This document shows positions 12,701 to 20,518 of a stretch of 64,000 bases of DNA, in pieces. A model generated the notes under the pieces. That model searched no databases and was not told the origin of the DNA. It saw nothing but the letters and a program-made list of their open reading frames with translations. The stretch covers positions 92,717,627 through 92,781,626 of the forward strand of contig CM041780.1 of the NCBI GenBank assembly GCA_023374045.1. The letters run 5' to 3'. The DNA comes from Limonium bicolor (Eukaryota; Streptophyta; Magnoliopsida; Caryophyllales; Plumbaginaceae). Every line of letters begins with the position of its first letter. The stretch's first letter is position 1. Made by a program: the position numbers and the translations under genes.

Positions 12701-13779
12701 AAGTAGCAAGAGAGGACTCCACCAAGCCCTTTGGAGATTGGAACGAAGCTAAGAATGATCAAAAGAAAACACCATGAAGAGGTGATTTTCAGAAACTAAC
12801 AAAAACAAGAGGAAATGAAGTTTTTCTTTGGTTTTCCTTACCTTGAAGCAAAGGAGAACAATGAGGTGTGAAGAGATGAGCTCAAGCTCCTTCCATGGTG
12901 ATTCTTCTTGGCACCGAAATGGAGGTTTTGGAGTTTTAAAAAGACAAGATTGTAGAGCTTGACTAAACTAAGAGAATGGTGGTCTTGGAATTATTTTTGG
13001 AGCATGGAGCTAGGAGATATGGACAATCAAAGATGGAGTATTTGTGTGGACTGTAGCAAAACCGAGAATGAGAAGAGAGGAGAAGGTTGGAGACGGTGGG
13101 AAATGATAAAGGAAGAAGAGAATGAAGAGAGAGGTTAGTTTTCAAAGATATTTAAGTAAAAAGGTGAATAGTGAATTTACTTACTTTTGCTTTCTTCTTT
13201 ATTTAGTTAACTAAGTGTGGTGAGTCACACTTGAAAACTGGCCCCTTAGTCAAATGGGGTGTTTTGTGGTCTTTGTTGACCATTTAGTTGGCTTACATTG
13301 ACCAATGTCTTAAACTAGCACTATTTGGTCACTATTCACAAATTAGTGCACATAATTGTGAAAATTTTGATTTTCCATTGATTTAGACCTTCTAATGTGA
13401 TACTAAGTAGTACACATGTTGATTAAAGAGTAATGATGGTCATTTAGCCAATCAAAACCCATTTACAAGACAATTTTTCAAAAATGTGCTTTAAGACTCC
13501 TTAAAGCACATTTTGTGTTTTAATTTGTTTTCAAGCTTGGTTTTCTTTGGATATTGATTTAATATGTTTATTAACATGTAATTAAGGTCTCGGTAGGCTC
13601 TTAGAGTCCTCACCAAGGTTATCCCAAGCTTAGAGCACATTTTTGCTCTAATTGCCTCTATAGTATTTTATAGTGTTTTCTATTGTTTAAATGGTTCACT
13701 AATGTTTCTAAGGCACTTTTTAGCCTTATTATACCATAATGTAATATTTAAACAACATATAAAGGTTTGGGGTATTTCA
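9765..13779 (+). mobile_element. Solo LTR, 4015 bp, gypsy-like
   Basis: It starts TGTAACACCCC and ends GGGGTATTTCA, a TG...CA pair with partly inverted ends. It is flanked by the exact 5-bp duplication CCAAC (9760-9764 and 13780-13784), as expected for an LTR-retrotransposon insertion. There is no internal direct repeat of the ends, primer-binding site or gag/pol frame, so I read it as a solo LTR left by LTR-LTR recombination. A 22-nt inverted repeat (GTTAGCCAC, 4-nt loop, GTGGCTAAC) lies at 9859-9880, 94 bases in. Around 11290-11540 the block 'ggtccgggac' or close variants recurs. Tekay/Del chromoviruses and Tat/Ogre elements both have multi-kilobase LTRs; I cannot choose between them. Confidence 0.8.
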
Positions 13780-13784
13780 CCAAC

Positions 13785-14144
13785 AAATCTGGATTCTTAA
13801 TTGGTTCCTCTTCCCAGGGATCCCTTCGTTCGGAACAACAAATTCACAGTGGTCTCCGCCTCTCTTCATTCACGATTCACAGTAAATTTGTAATCGGCTC
13901 TATTCTAAATTCGTCCCTTTCATTCTCTTCTTGTGTCTCCGCCTCTGCTAAAAAAATCATTCAAGTGCATCTCACACCAGATTGAAATGGCTCCGCCTTC
14001 GCAAAGAAAAATCATTCATCGTGCACCAGATTGAACCGGGGCTGAAAACAATTTATTCCAGAACTGGTAATATACTCGTACTTATTTTTAGTCCCTATGT
14101 TTTTGAAATCCATAAGCTAGGCTAGGGCACGGCCATTTTTACAG
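13785..14144 (+). other. Genic-looking flank upstream of the MCM6 fragment
   Basis: The composition is higher in C and T than the surroundings ('ctccgcctctcttcattcacgatt' style), like a plant 5' UTR. The word 'aaaaatcattca' and 'cacaccagattgaa' or 'gtgcaccagattgaa' each occur twice (about 13950-14040), a short internal duplication. A likely splice acceptor, TTTTTACAG, ends at 14144. I do not recognise any coding exon here. It may be captured promoter or leader DNA or an older insertion. Confidence 0.35.
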
Positions 14145-14513
14145 GTTTGTTGGTTGTAATCCCTGATATCATGGCATTGACATCACCGGGAAAGAGATCT
14201 AAGGTCCGTAGGGACTCTTCTTCTCAACGTAACGGTAATTCTGCAGTGCAAGAAGGGGTGAAAGGTCTAAAAGCATTGGGAGTGAGAGATCTATCGTACT
14301 GCCTTACCTTTATCGCTAATTCTGTGCAGATTGCTGATGGGAGGAGAGATACTGACATTAGAAATAAGAAGAAGGATGCAGATGATGGTGACAACCAGAT
14401 GTTCTCGGAAGAGGAAAAAGCTGATACTCGTGAAATGAGAAATACCCATGATTTCTTCAACAAGGTTGTTGAAAGCGTTGCACCTTCAGTGTATGGCCAC
14501 CACGACATCAAAA
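14145..14513 (+). pseudogene. MCM6: Fragment of an MCM6 replicative-helicase gene
   Basis: MCM6 is one of six subunits of the MCM2-7 helicase loaded at replication origins in the nucleus. The frame reads [17 protein letters not shown], then [33 protein letters not shown], an acidic stretch, MRNT, and [17 protein letters not shown]. From memory of plant MCM6 proteins this is the segment joining the N-terminal OB domain to the start of the AAA+ domain. It follows a 3' splice acceptor at 14141-14144, so it derives from genomic DNA, not a processed transcript. Similarity stops after 'DIKK' at about 14513, before the Walker A motif; the frame then runs on as unrelated residues to a stop at 14572. 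At about 125 residues of a protein usually over 800, with the ATPase missing, it cannot be functional. It may be a gene fragment caught by a transposon. Confidence 0.8.
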
Positions 14514-14585
14514 AAATAAGCTTTATTTTTAGAGTGGTGATGATTTCTTTCAAGCTGCGGTCTTTTGTATAAATGTTTATGTATC

Positions 14586-14990
14586 ACTGTATAAATACTG
14601 GTGTACCGTTGTATAAATACTAGTGTACCGTTGTATAAATACCAGTGTACCGTTGTATAAATACCAGTGTACTATTGTGTAAATACCAGTGTACTGTTGT
14701 GTAAATACCAGTGTACTGTTGTGTAAATACCAGTGTACTGTTGTGTAAATACCAGTGTACTGTTGTATAAATACCAGTGTACTGTATAAATACCAGTGTA
14801 CTGTTGTATAAATACCAGTGTACTGTTGTATAAATACCAGTGTGCGGTTGTATAAATACCAGTGTACTGTTGTATAAATACCAGTGTGCGGTTGTATAAA
14901 TACCAGTGTACTGTGGTATAAATACTATTGTGCGGTTGTATAAATACCATTGTGCGGTTGTATAAATAGTTGTGCGATTGTATAAATATG
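14586..14990. repeat. 22-bp minisatellite, about 18 copies
   Basis: The unit TTGTATAAATACCAGTGTAC plus TG recurs head to tail from about 14586 to 14990. Variants include 'accg' for 'actg' and 'tgtgcgg' for 'tgtactg'; one unit near 14780 is shortened. The most uniform block is 14640-14830 and both ends are more diverged. Because 22 is not a multiple of three, the minus-strand frame (14620-15084) cycles through phases and produces a periodic hydrophobic and aromatic peptide, which I treat as an artefact. Confidence 0.9.
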
Positions 14991-15802
14991 TGAGTTCTTT
15001 TGAAATATTCATTAAATTAAGTAATTTAAGAATATTAGTAATACAAAATAAAAAGATGAGTAAAAGGAGCAGAGTTTTTTCCATTAATTATTGTCCATTG
15101 ATATGAATTTTAAAAATTGAATGGGAAGTGGAAAGTTGAGTAATAATAGGGGTAACTACCACTATATATTATACTAAAATTAAAAATATAATCTAACAAT
15201 TGGATTTGGTCCAGGACAGTCAGATTCATATTAAGTCCAGAACATAATCCGTTGCGAGCCTAAAAAATAAGGGTCGCTTCCCTTGATGGTCGCATTGCAT
15301 CCCTCATTTCATCACGCTACTGTACCGTGAGTTGAGTTGAAACAGAGTACACAGCTCAGAATTAGGGACAAAATGATCGATCTATTTATGCAGCATGTAA
15401 AGCAGTTATGGAGTCAAATAAATGAGGAAAAAAATTGTACTAGTATTACAGAGAGCCTTTGCTAGCAAAAAAATACTCCATTATATTGAAACATGCATTA
15501 TACAAAGGGCTCAATCCGCATGTTCCAATGAGCTATGTATTTATGGCATTACAGGATTTCAGACATACAGATCGCCCATGTACATGTATGATTAGCAATG
15601 AATAGCAATACCAATCCAGGGAGGAGCACATGTGCAATTAACCATGACCGATTTATTAGTATTAGAGGAAATGCAGGTCAGAACTCTGCTGCTATTTCAG
15701 CAAGCCACCAGTTTGTTCGTAGTAAAAGTAAATGAGTGATGCAATGTCACCACGACCATTGTATACACTATAAAAGCACCTTCATTCTCAGAGCGATCAT
15801 GA
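14991..15802. other. Intergenic, downstream side of the kinase gene
   Basis: No gene recognised. The kinase 3' UTR (minus strand) probably extends into this region; an AATAAA on the minus strand occurs near 15652, but I cannot fix the polyadenylation site. Confidence 0.35.
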
Positions 15803-16092
15803 TTTAAAGTAACTCTGGAGAGCAAATCAGTAGCACAACTACTTTACAGTTATGAATTCCAGTATACAAAGCTTTTTAAAGAAACTCTGGAGAGCAAAGC
15901 AGTAGCACAACTACTTTACAGTTAAGGATTCCAGCATACAAAGCATTTTAAAGAAACTATGGAGAGCAAATCAGTAGCACAACTACTTCACAGTTATGGT
16001 TTCCAGTATACAAAGCTTTTTAAAAATATTCTGAAGAGCAAATCAGTAGCAAAACTACTTTACAGTTATGGTTTCCAGTATACAAAGCTTTT
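15803..16092. repeat. Four tandem copies of a 72-bp unit
   Basis: Anchor positions 15812, 15884, 15956 and 16028 are each 72 bases apart. Each unit reads 'actctggagagcaaa', 'cagtagcacaactacttt', 'acagttatg', 'ttccagtatacaaagctttt' with a few substitutions. The array lies 210 bases beyond the kinase stop codon, so on the minus strand it may be in the kinase 3' UTR. Confidence 0.88.
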
Positions 16093-16209
16093 GCAGAACT
16101 AAAAAAAAAAGTGATGCAAGATTTCCTACAGAAAAATAGCTTCATGAAGTATTATTCAATTTACAACATTACCATAATTTCACAAGTTGGCAATATTTGT
16201 AACATAAAT

Positions 16210-16300
16210 ATAATAAAGGGTGGTAGGTTTCGAACCCAGAACCTTTGGTTCCTGTATACCACTCCTCTACCGACCACTTCTCGGTACAAGCTCTCCATAG
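16210..16300 (-). mobile_element. Possible tRNA-derived SINE head or tRNA-like relic
   Basis: Read on the minus strand, this contains GGTTCGAAACC, a fit to the RNA polymerase III B box (GGTTCGANNCC), preceded about 35 bases upstream by TGGTCGGTAGAGGAGTGG, which loosely fits an A box. This is the arrangement of a plant SINE 5' end. I could not find a tail or target-site duplication, and it cannot fold as a full tRNA by eye. It abuts the kinase stop codon at 16302-16304. Confidence 0.3.
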
Positions 16301-16301
16301 C

Positions 16302-18869
16302 CTATATTAGAGAAGTATATGGCCTCTCCACTTCCATACCAGAAAAAGAGGATTGATCTCTTGAATACTGAAAGGAAGACGAAGATGACGGATAATTCGG
16401 AGCATTTGGAGTCGTCTTAGCACTCACCGCCACCAAACCTTCACCTTCATTGGTATCATCCTTTATCATCGTCGGTGGTCTGTCAATCTCCACCACTCCT
16501 TCCAGCAGCTGGACAACTTTCCCCATCATCGGTCTCATTGACGGTTGCTCCTGTATACACCACAAGCTAACCATAACCGCTCTCTCAACCTGAGCCATAT
16601 CCACTTCATTAATATTCACCATCATCCTCTGATCCACAATGCTCCTCAGATTTTTCTTCTCAAACTCCTGTTGTGCCCAAGTCGAGAACTTCTTCCCATT
16701 CACTATCTCAAAGTTCCTCCTCCCACTCACCGTCTCCAGCAGCACCATCCCATAGCTGAATACATCAGATTTTGCCGTGATCGGCAGATTCGCCAGCCAT
16801 TCAGGTGCCAAGTATCCTCTAGTCCCCCTCACACTGGTCAATGTCTTGTACCTCTGATCCTTAACACTAATCAGTTTCGCCAGGCCAAAATCAGACACCT
16901 TCGCTGTATAACTCTCATCTAGCAGAATGTTCTCAGGTTTAATGTCACAGTGCACTATACAATCCCTGCACTCCTCGTGCAGATAAGCAATCCCCTTCGC
17001 TGTCCCAAGCACAATACTGAACCGATTCTCCCAATCCAACACTTCACTATCATTACCATCACCTTCCTTCACAAACAGCAAGTTGTCAAGCGATCCGTTC
17101 CTCATGAACTCATACACCAGAAGTCTGTGTTTCCCCTCTGAACAGAACCCAATCAATCTCACCAAGTTTAAATGATGTGTACTGCTTATCGTTGCAACTT
17201 CCATCCTAAACTGCTTCTCACCCTGCTCAATCCCTTCTAGCTGCTTAACCGCAACCACAGTCTTGTTTGGTAATACCCCTCTATACACAGCACCAAACCC
17301 TCCTGACCCAAGCTTCTCGTTAAATCCCTTCGTGACTCGGTGTAGTTCCCGGTAAGTGAACTGGACAGGAGCACCAGAGGCGTACTCGAGAAGAGCGTAC
17401 TGAGAAGCAGCTAATAGAGTGAATCTCCGACTTCTCCGACAGAACCACCACCAGATACAATACTCTGTAACAGATAGTATCAAAACAGTAATCAGAATCG
17501 CCACAGCCACAAACCAGATTTCCACTCTCTTGCCATGACTGCCACCGTCTTTTACAGACGGTGTGTTTGGCTCTTCAGGTGGACAGACCTTGACATAAGA
17601 AGTGCTGGGAATCGCTGCGGACTGATAGGCACTAACGAAACTCTGTGTCTTGATGTAACATAACCCAGTACCATCGGAAAGCGCGGTTGAACCCACACAA
17701 GCGGAGCTGATCCGACAATTATACTCACAGGGCGAAATCCCCGCTTGGACGATATTGTTGGTTGTATTCTCTGGGGGGTAGGTTAGGAACCGGGTATGAT
17801 CCATTGTGACCATAGTCGCGTTAGTCGGGCAATAGTCGTTAATCGCGTACTTCAATTTACACCCCTGACGACTGTCGTTTGAATCCACCTGTTCAAAATT
17901 CTGTGAGGGACAGCCGCAGATTGGGCCAGTTTCATTGTAGCTGCACACACCGAGGTTCCCACAGAAGCCAAACACTTCGCATTGATCGGCGACAGCGGAC
18001 CATTGGGGAGAAGTGGTGGATGAATCCTTAATAGCGGTGTAAATCCGGAGATTCCCGTCTGTGTCGAGTTTTATAAAGCGGAGGTCGACGTTTGCGGCGT
18101 AGTCAGAAGAGTAAATCATGACAACTGAGCTAGATAGGTTATCGTCGGAGAAGAATATCTGCCCGGTATCATTTCTAAGCTCTATGCTGGGATTACTCAA
18201 ATTCTCACTAGCAGATGAGGAGTTCAACCCTAAGGTCCAGTAGGTTATGCTGTTGTTCCACATCAGGGTGAGATTACCGTTGGGTTTTAGGGTGAAGGAA
18301 TAGAGACCGGAAGTTAGATGCATGTCGGTGGTGAAATTCTGGGTCTGGACAATTGTATCTGTTGGGTGATCAAAACTGGACCAGATTGCTAGAGAGCCAT
18401 TTAAGAGAGAGAGATTACCGTAATCGTCAAGGGTCAAATGGGTGACGCCGCGGTTGGAGGTGTTGGTGTTCCAGATTAGTGTTCCGGAGCCGTTTAGAAG
18501 ACGAAGATCGCCGGTGGAGATGAAGTGAAGGGAAGCGGCAGAATCGACGGGTGTGGTGCCCGCAGACCAGATAGGGATTGTGTTGGCGTAAGTGATGGCG
18601 AGGGAGTAGGAATTGGAAGAGGAGAGTGGGAGGAAATGGAGGGAGAATGATGAGGATGAGGATGACCATGTTTGGTTTGGGTTGGAAGCGGCAAGGACCG
18701 AGCCAAGGGGGATGGTGTTGGTAGCGGCTGAGCAAGAGTGGAGGATTTGGAACAGAAAAAGGAGGAGAAGAGGAATGTGCGGGAGAAGTTGGTTGCGGTT
18801 TGCGACATTACTTCGTTTGGGGTTGCTCAGGAACTGTACCGGTTCGTCTGAAGCTTCGAGGTCAGTCAT
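16302..18869 (-). CDS. G-type lectin S-receptor-like serine/threonine kinase
   Basis: A plasma-membrane receptor kinase, with an extracellular lectin-like part and a cytosolic kinase. The 855 codons are uninterrupted and intronless, as in the SD2/At1g34300-like group. Order: hydrophobic signal-like segment (about 28-49); B-lectin domain (about 52-170); Cys-rich EGF/PAN-like region (about 297-430, with CEVFGFCGNLGVC); one transmembrane helix (about 450-477); kinase domain (about 515-790). Kinase landmarks: GSGGFGAVYRG at 521, VAVK lysine 542, HCDIKPEN at 640, DFGLAK at 660, GTRGYLAPEW near 682. The HCD in place of HRD makes it a non-RD kinase, a class frequent among immune receptors. The signal segment is preceded by about 27 unusual residues. 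An upstream ATG in another frame (ending at 18808) would begin MSQTATN, so the annotated start may reflect a small frameshift. Ligand unknown. Confidence 0.93.
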   Translation of the reverse strand: MTDLEASDEPVQFLSNPKRSNVANRNQLLPHIPLLLLFLFQILHSCSAATNTIPLGSVLAASNPNQTWSSSSSSFSLHFLPLSSSNSYSLAITYANTIPIWSAGTTPVDSAASLHFISTGDLRLLNGSGTLIWNTNTSNRGVTHLTLDDYGNLSLLNGSLAIWSSFDHPTDTIVQTQNFTTDMHLTSGLYSFTLKPNGNLTLMWNNSITYWTLGLNSSSASENLSNPSIELRNDTGQIFFSDDNLSSSVVMIYSSDYAANVDLRFIKLDTDGNLRIYTAIKDSSTTSPQWSAVADQCEVFGFCGNLGVCSYNETGPICGCPSQNFEQVDSNDSRQGCKLKYAINDYCPTNATMVTMDHTRFLTYPPENTTNNIVQAGISPCEYNCRISSACVGSTALSDGTGLCYIKTQSFVSAYQSAAIPSTSYVKVCPPEEPNTPSVKDGGSHGKRVEIWFVAVAILITVLILSVTEYCIWWWFCRRSRRFTLLAASQYALLEYASGAPVQFTYRELHRVTKGFNEKLGSGGFGAVYRGVLPNKTVVAVKQLEGIEQGEKQFRMEVATISSTHHLNLVRLIGFCSEGKHRLLVYEFMRNGSLDNLLFVKEGDGNDSEVLDWENRFSIVLGTAKGIAYLHEECRDCIVHCDIKPENILLDESYTAKVSDFGLAKLISVKDQRYKTLTSVRGTRGYLAPEWLANLPITAKSDVFSYGMVLLETVSGRRNFEIVNGKKFSTWAQQEFEKKNLRSIVDQRMMVNINEVDMAQVERAVMVSLWCIQEQPSMRPMMGKVVQLLEGVVEIDRPPTMIKDDTNEGEGLVAVSAKTTPNAPNYPSSSSSFQYSRDQSSFSGMEVERPYTSLI

Positions 18870-19250
18870 CTCGAAGAGAATTTGGATAAAATTGGGGATT
18901 TCGATGCCGCCGGCTCTATTCAGGCAAGCTATATTTGCTCAATCCGAATCGCCACCGCAGATGGTAGATTCCATAGAGTGTGAGAGTCGGCACAGCGGTA
19001 TGTGAGCGGGATAGAGTAGAGAAAATTGTCGAAATTCTACTTGGACTGACTGTTGAATCGACAAGAGCTTGGAAGAATTTAACTTGTGTAGCAAATGGTA
19101 ACCCACCCAATCCCAATTGCTACATGGTAACCCACCCAAACCCCAATTGCCATTTTCCACACGGAAGGAAAGAAGCCGAAGCGAGAAAAAGTGGGGCTAC
19201 CTGCCATTTTCCAGCAGCTTGTTTAGTTTGAGTGGTACATAATTACAGAC
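18870..19250 (-). promoter_or_regulatory. 5' flank of the kinase gene, with a 28-bp duplication
   Basis: Presumed promoter and leader by position only. I cannot assign a TATA box or start site with confidence. The segment 'tggtaacccaccca' followed by 'ccccaattgc' or 'tcccaattgc' occurs twice in tandem (about 19096-19151). Confidence 0.35.
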
Positions 19251-19503
19251 TTGATTTCTGTTAGATGAGATATTCCATCTGGTCAATTTTGTTGGGTTGG
19301 GAAATAGAAGGAAGAGAGGCAAAAAGCGCATGGCCGCCGTATCTGTTCCGGCACGGTTGAAGAATAGTCGCAGTAGTTCGTTTTGTATTTTTCTGTTCCG
19401 CCGTATATTTAAAACGTTTGACGGAATTCGACCTCAAATTTAGTTGACTTTGCATTTTGCTGTTAATTTAGTTAGACCGAATTTGTTGCTTTAAAAAAAA
19501 TTT

Positions 19504-19936
19504 GGACGCGTTTGTTTCAAAGGGAAACCCAATGTAACAGAAAAGGAAATGAAGATGAAAAGTATTCTCTGTGAGTTTTTTGGTAGTTTGTTTGAGCTCA
19601 CGGACATGAAATAAATAACCGATCAATAGTCAATGGTCAATAGTCAACAGCTACCTACCGGCTTCCGGTTAACGATCATTAATTGTTGGTCAACATTCAC
19701 CGGTCACCGGTCACTGGTCAATGTTCATTAGTCACTAGTTAATGATCATATGTCCCCGGTCAAAGTGTACTAGTGAATGAGCATTCTCATTTACTGGAAG
19801 GGGGTGGGGAATCAAGATGGAGGGTTTTGAGTTAATCTCATTCTTTTTCTCTTGTCTGGAAATAGGAAAAACTAACAAAACAAACAGCAAGAAAGGGAAT
19901 CATTCCTTTCCTGATTACCCCAAAACAAATGCCCCC
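19504..19936. mobile_element. MITE, probably PIF/Harbinger-like
   Basis: The ends are imperfectly inverted. The left end reads GGACGCGTTTGTTTCAAAGG; the right end, reversed, reads GGGGGCATTTGTTTTGGGG. Both are followed inward by AGGAAATGA or AGGAATGA-like words. The right end is followed by TTA, the usual Harbinger target, but the left flank does not give a clean match. The interior is rich in GGTCA, GTCAAT and TCACCGG words on both strands. No ORF. Confidence 0.55.
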
Positions 19937-20518
19937 TTAGACCAAATTTGTCAAAAGCGGGCCGTCTATCTGTGACAAGTTTGACACAATATAGATAATA
20001 TTAAGGGGTTATAATTGGGGATGGATTCACTTGTGGACGTGTCAGACTCCCTGAACTATTTTGGACTAATTTGTAGTCATAGGATTAAGGGATATGTTAA
20101 TGGAGGGTTCAGATTATGCTAGATTTTTTTCAGAAAAATAAAAATTATTTAGGTGGTAGTTAGTTTTACTGATTTAGTGGGAATATATAACTTTTTGAAG
20201 ATTATCAAAATCACGCCAGTAAAATTTCGTCGTCTTCAACAAATACAACATCGTTCGCATACTTCGAGTTGCTGGTCGTCTTCAACAAATATGCTGCCTA
20301 CAATTCACAGGAAACTGGATTTGCTAGTCGTCTTCAACAATCTGGTTGTGCACGTCAAGTGCGCATCGTTCGCAAGAGATATCCTGTAAAAATGTGCAAT
20401 TTTCCCCTCTGTTATACTATATTAGGGCAATTCTAAACTACACCCATTCTGGATCTATAATTGAAGAATTCATCACGAATTTCTACTTGGTCAGTTTCGA
20501 TATTCAGCATTCTTTTAG
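19937..20518. other. Leader/flank of the FAR1-type pseudogene
   Basis: No independent gene recognised. The phrase 'gtcgtcttcaacaaat' occurs twice with an intervening 'catcgttcgca' (also repeated), about 20226-20375. It probably includes the promoter and 5' UTR of the gene starting at 20519. Confidence 0.35.

Noticed and set aside
14620..15084. Minus-strand 154-codon frame with repeated YTTVHWYLYNSTLVF
   Set aside because: It is the translation of the 22-bp minisatellite in rotating phases; no start context, no homologue, and overlapping equivalents in other frames.
16210..16300. Functional tRNA gene
   Set aside because: Only the B box is convincing; no acceptor stem or anticodon arm can be drawn.
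16545..19005. Plus-strand frames over the kinase gene
   Set aside because: Antisense shadows of a well-supported 855-codon gene.
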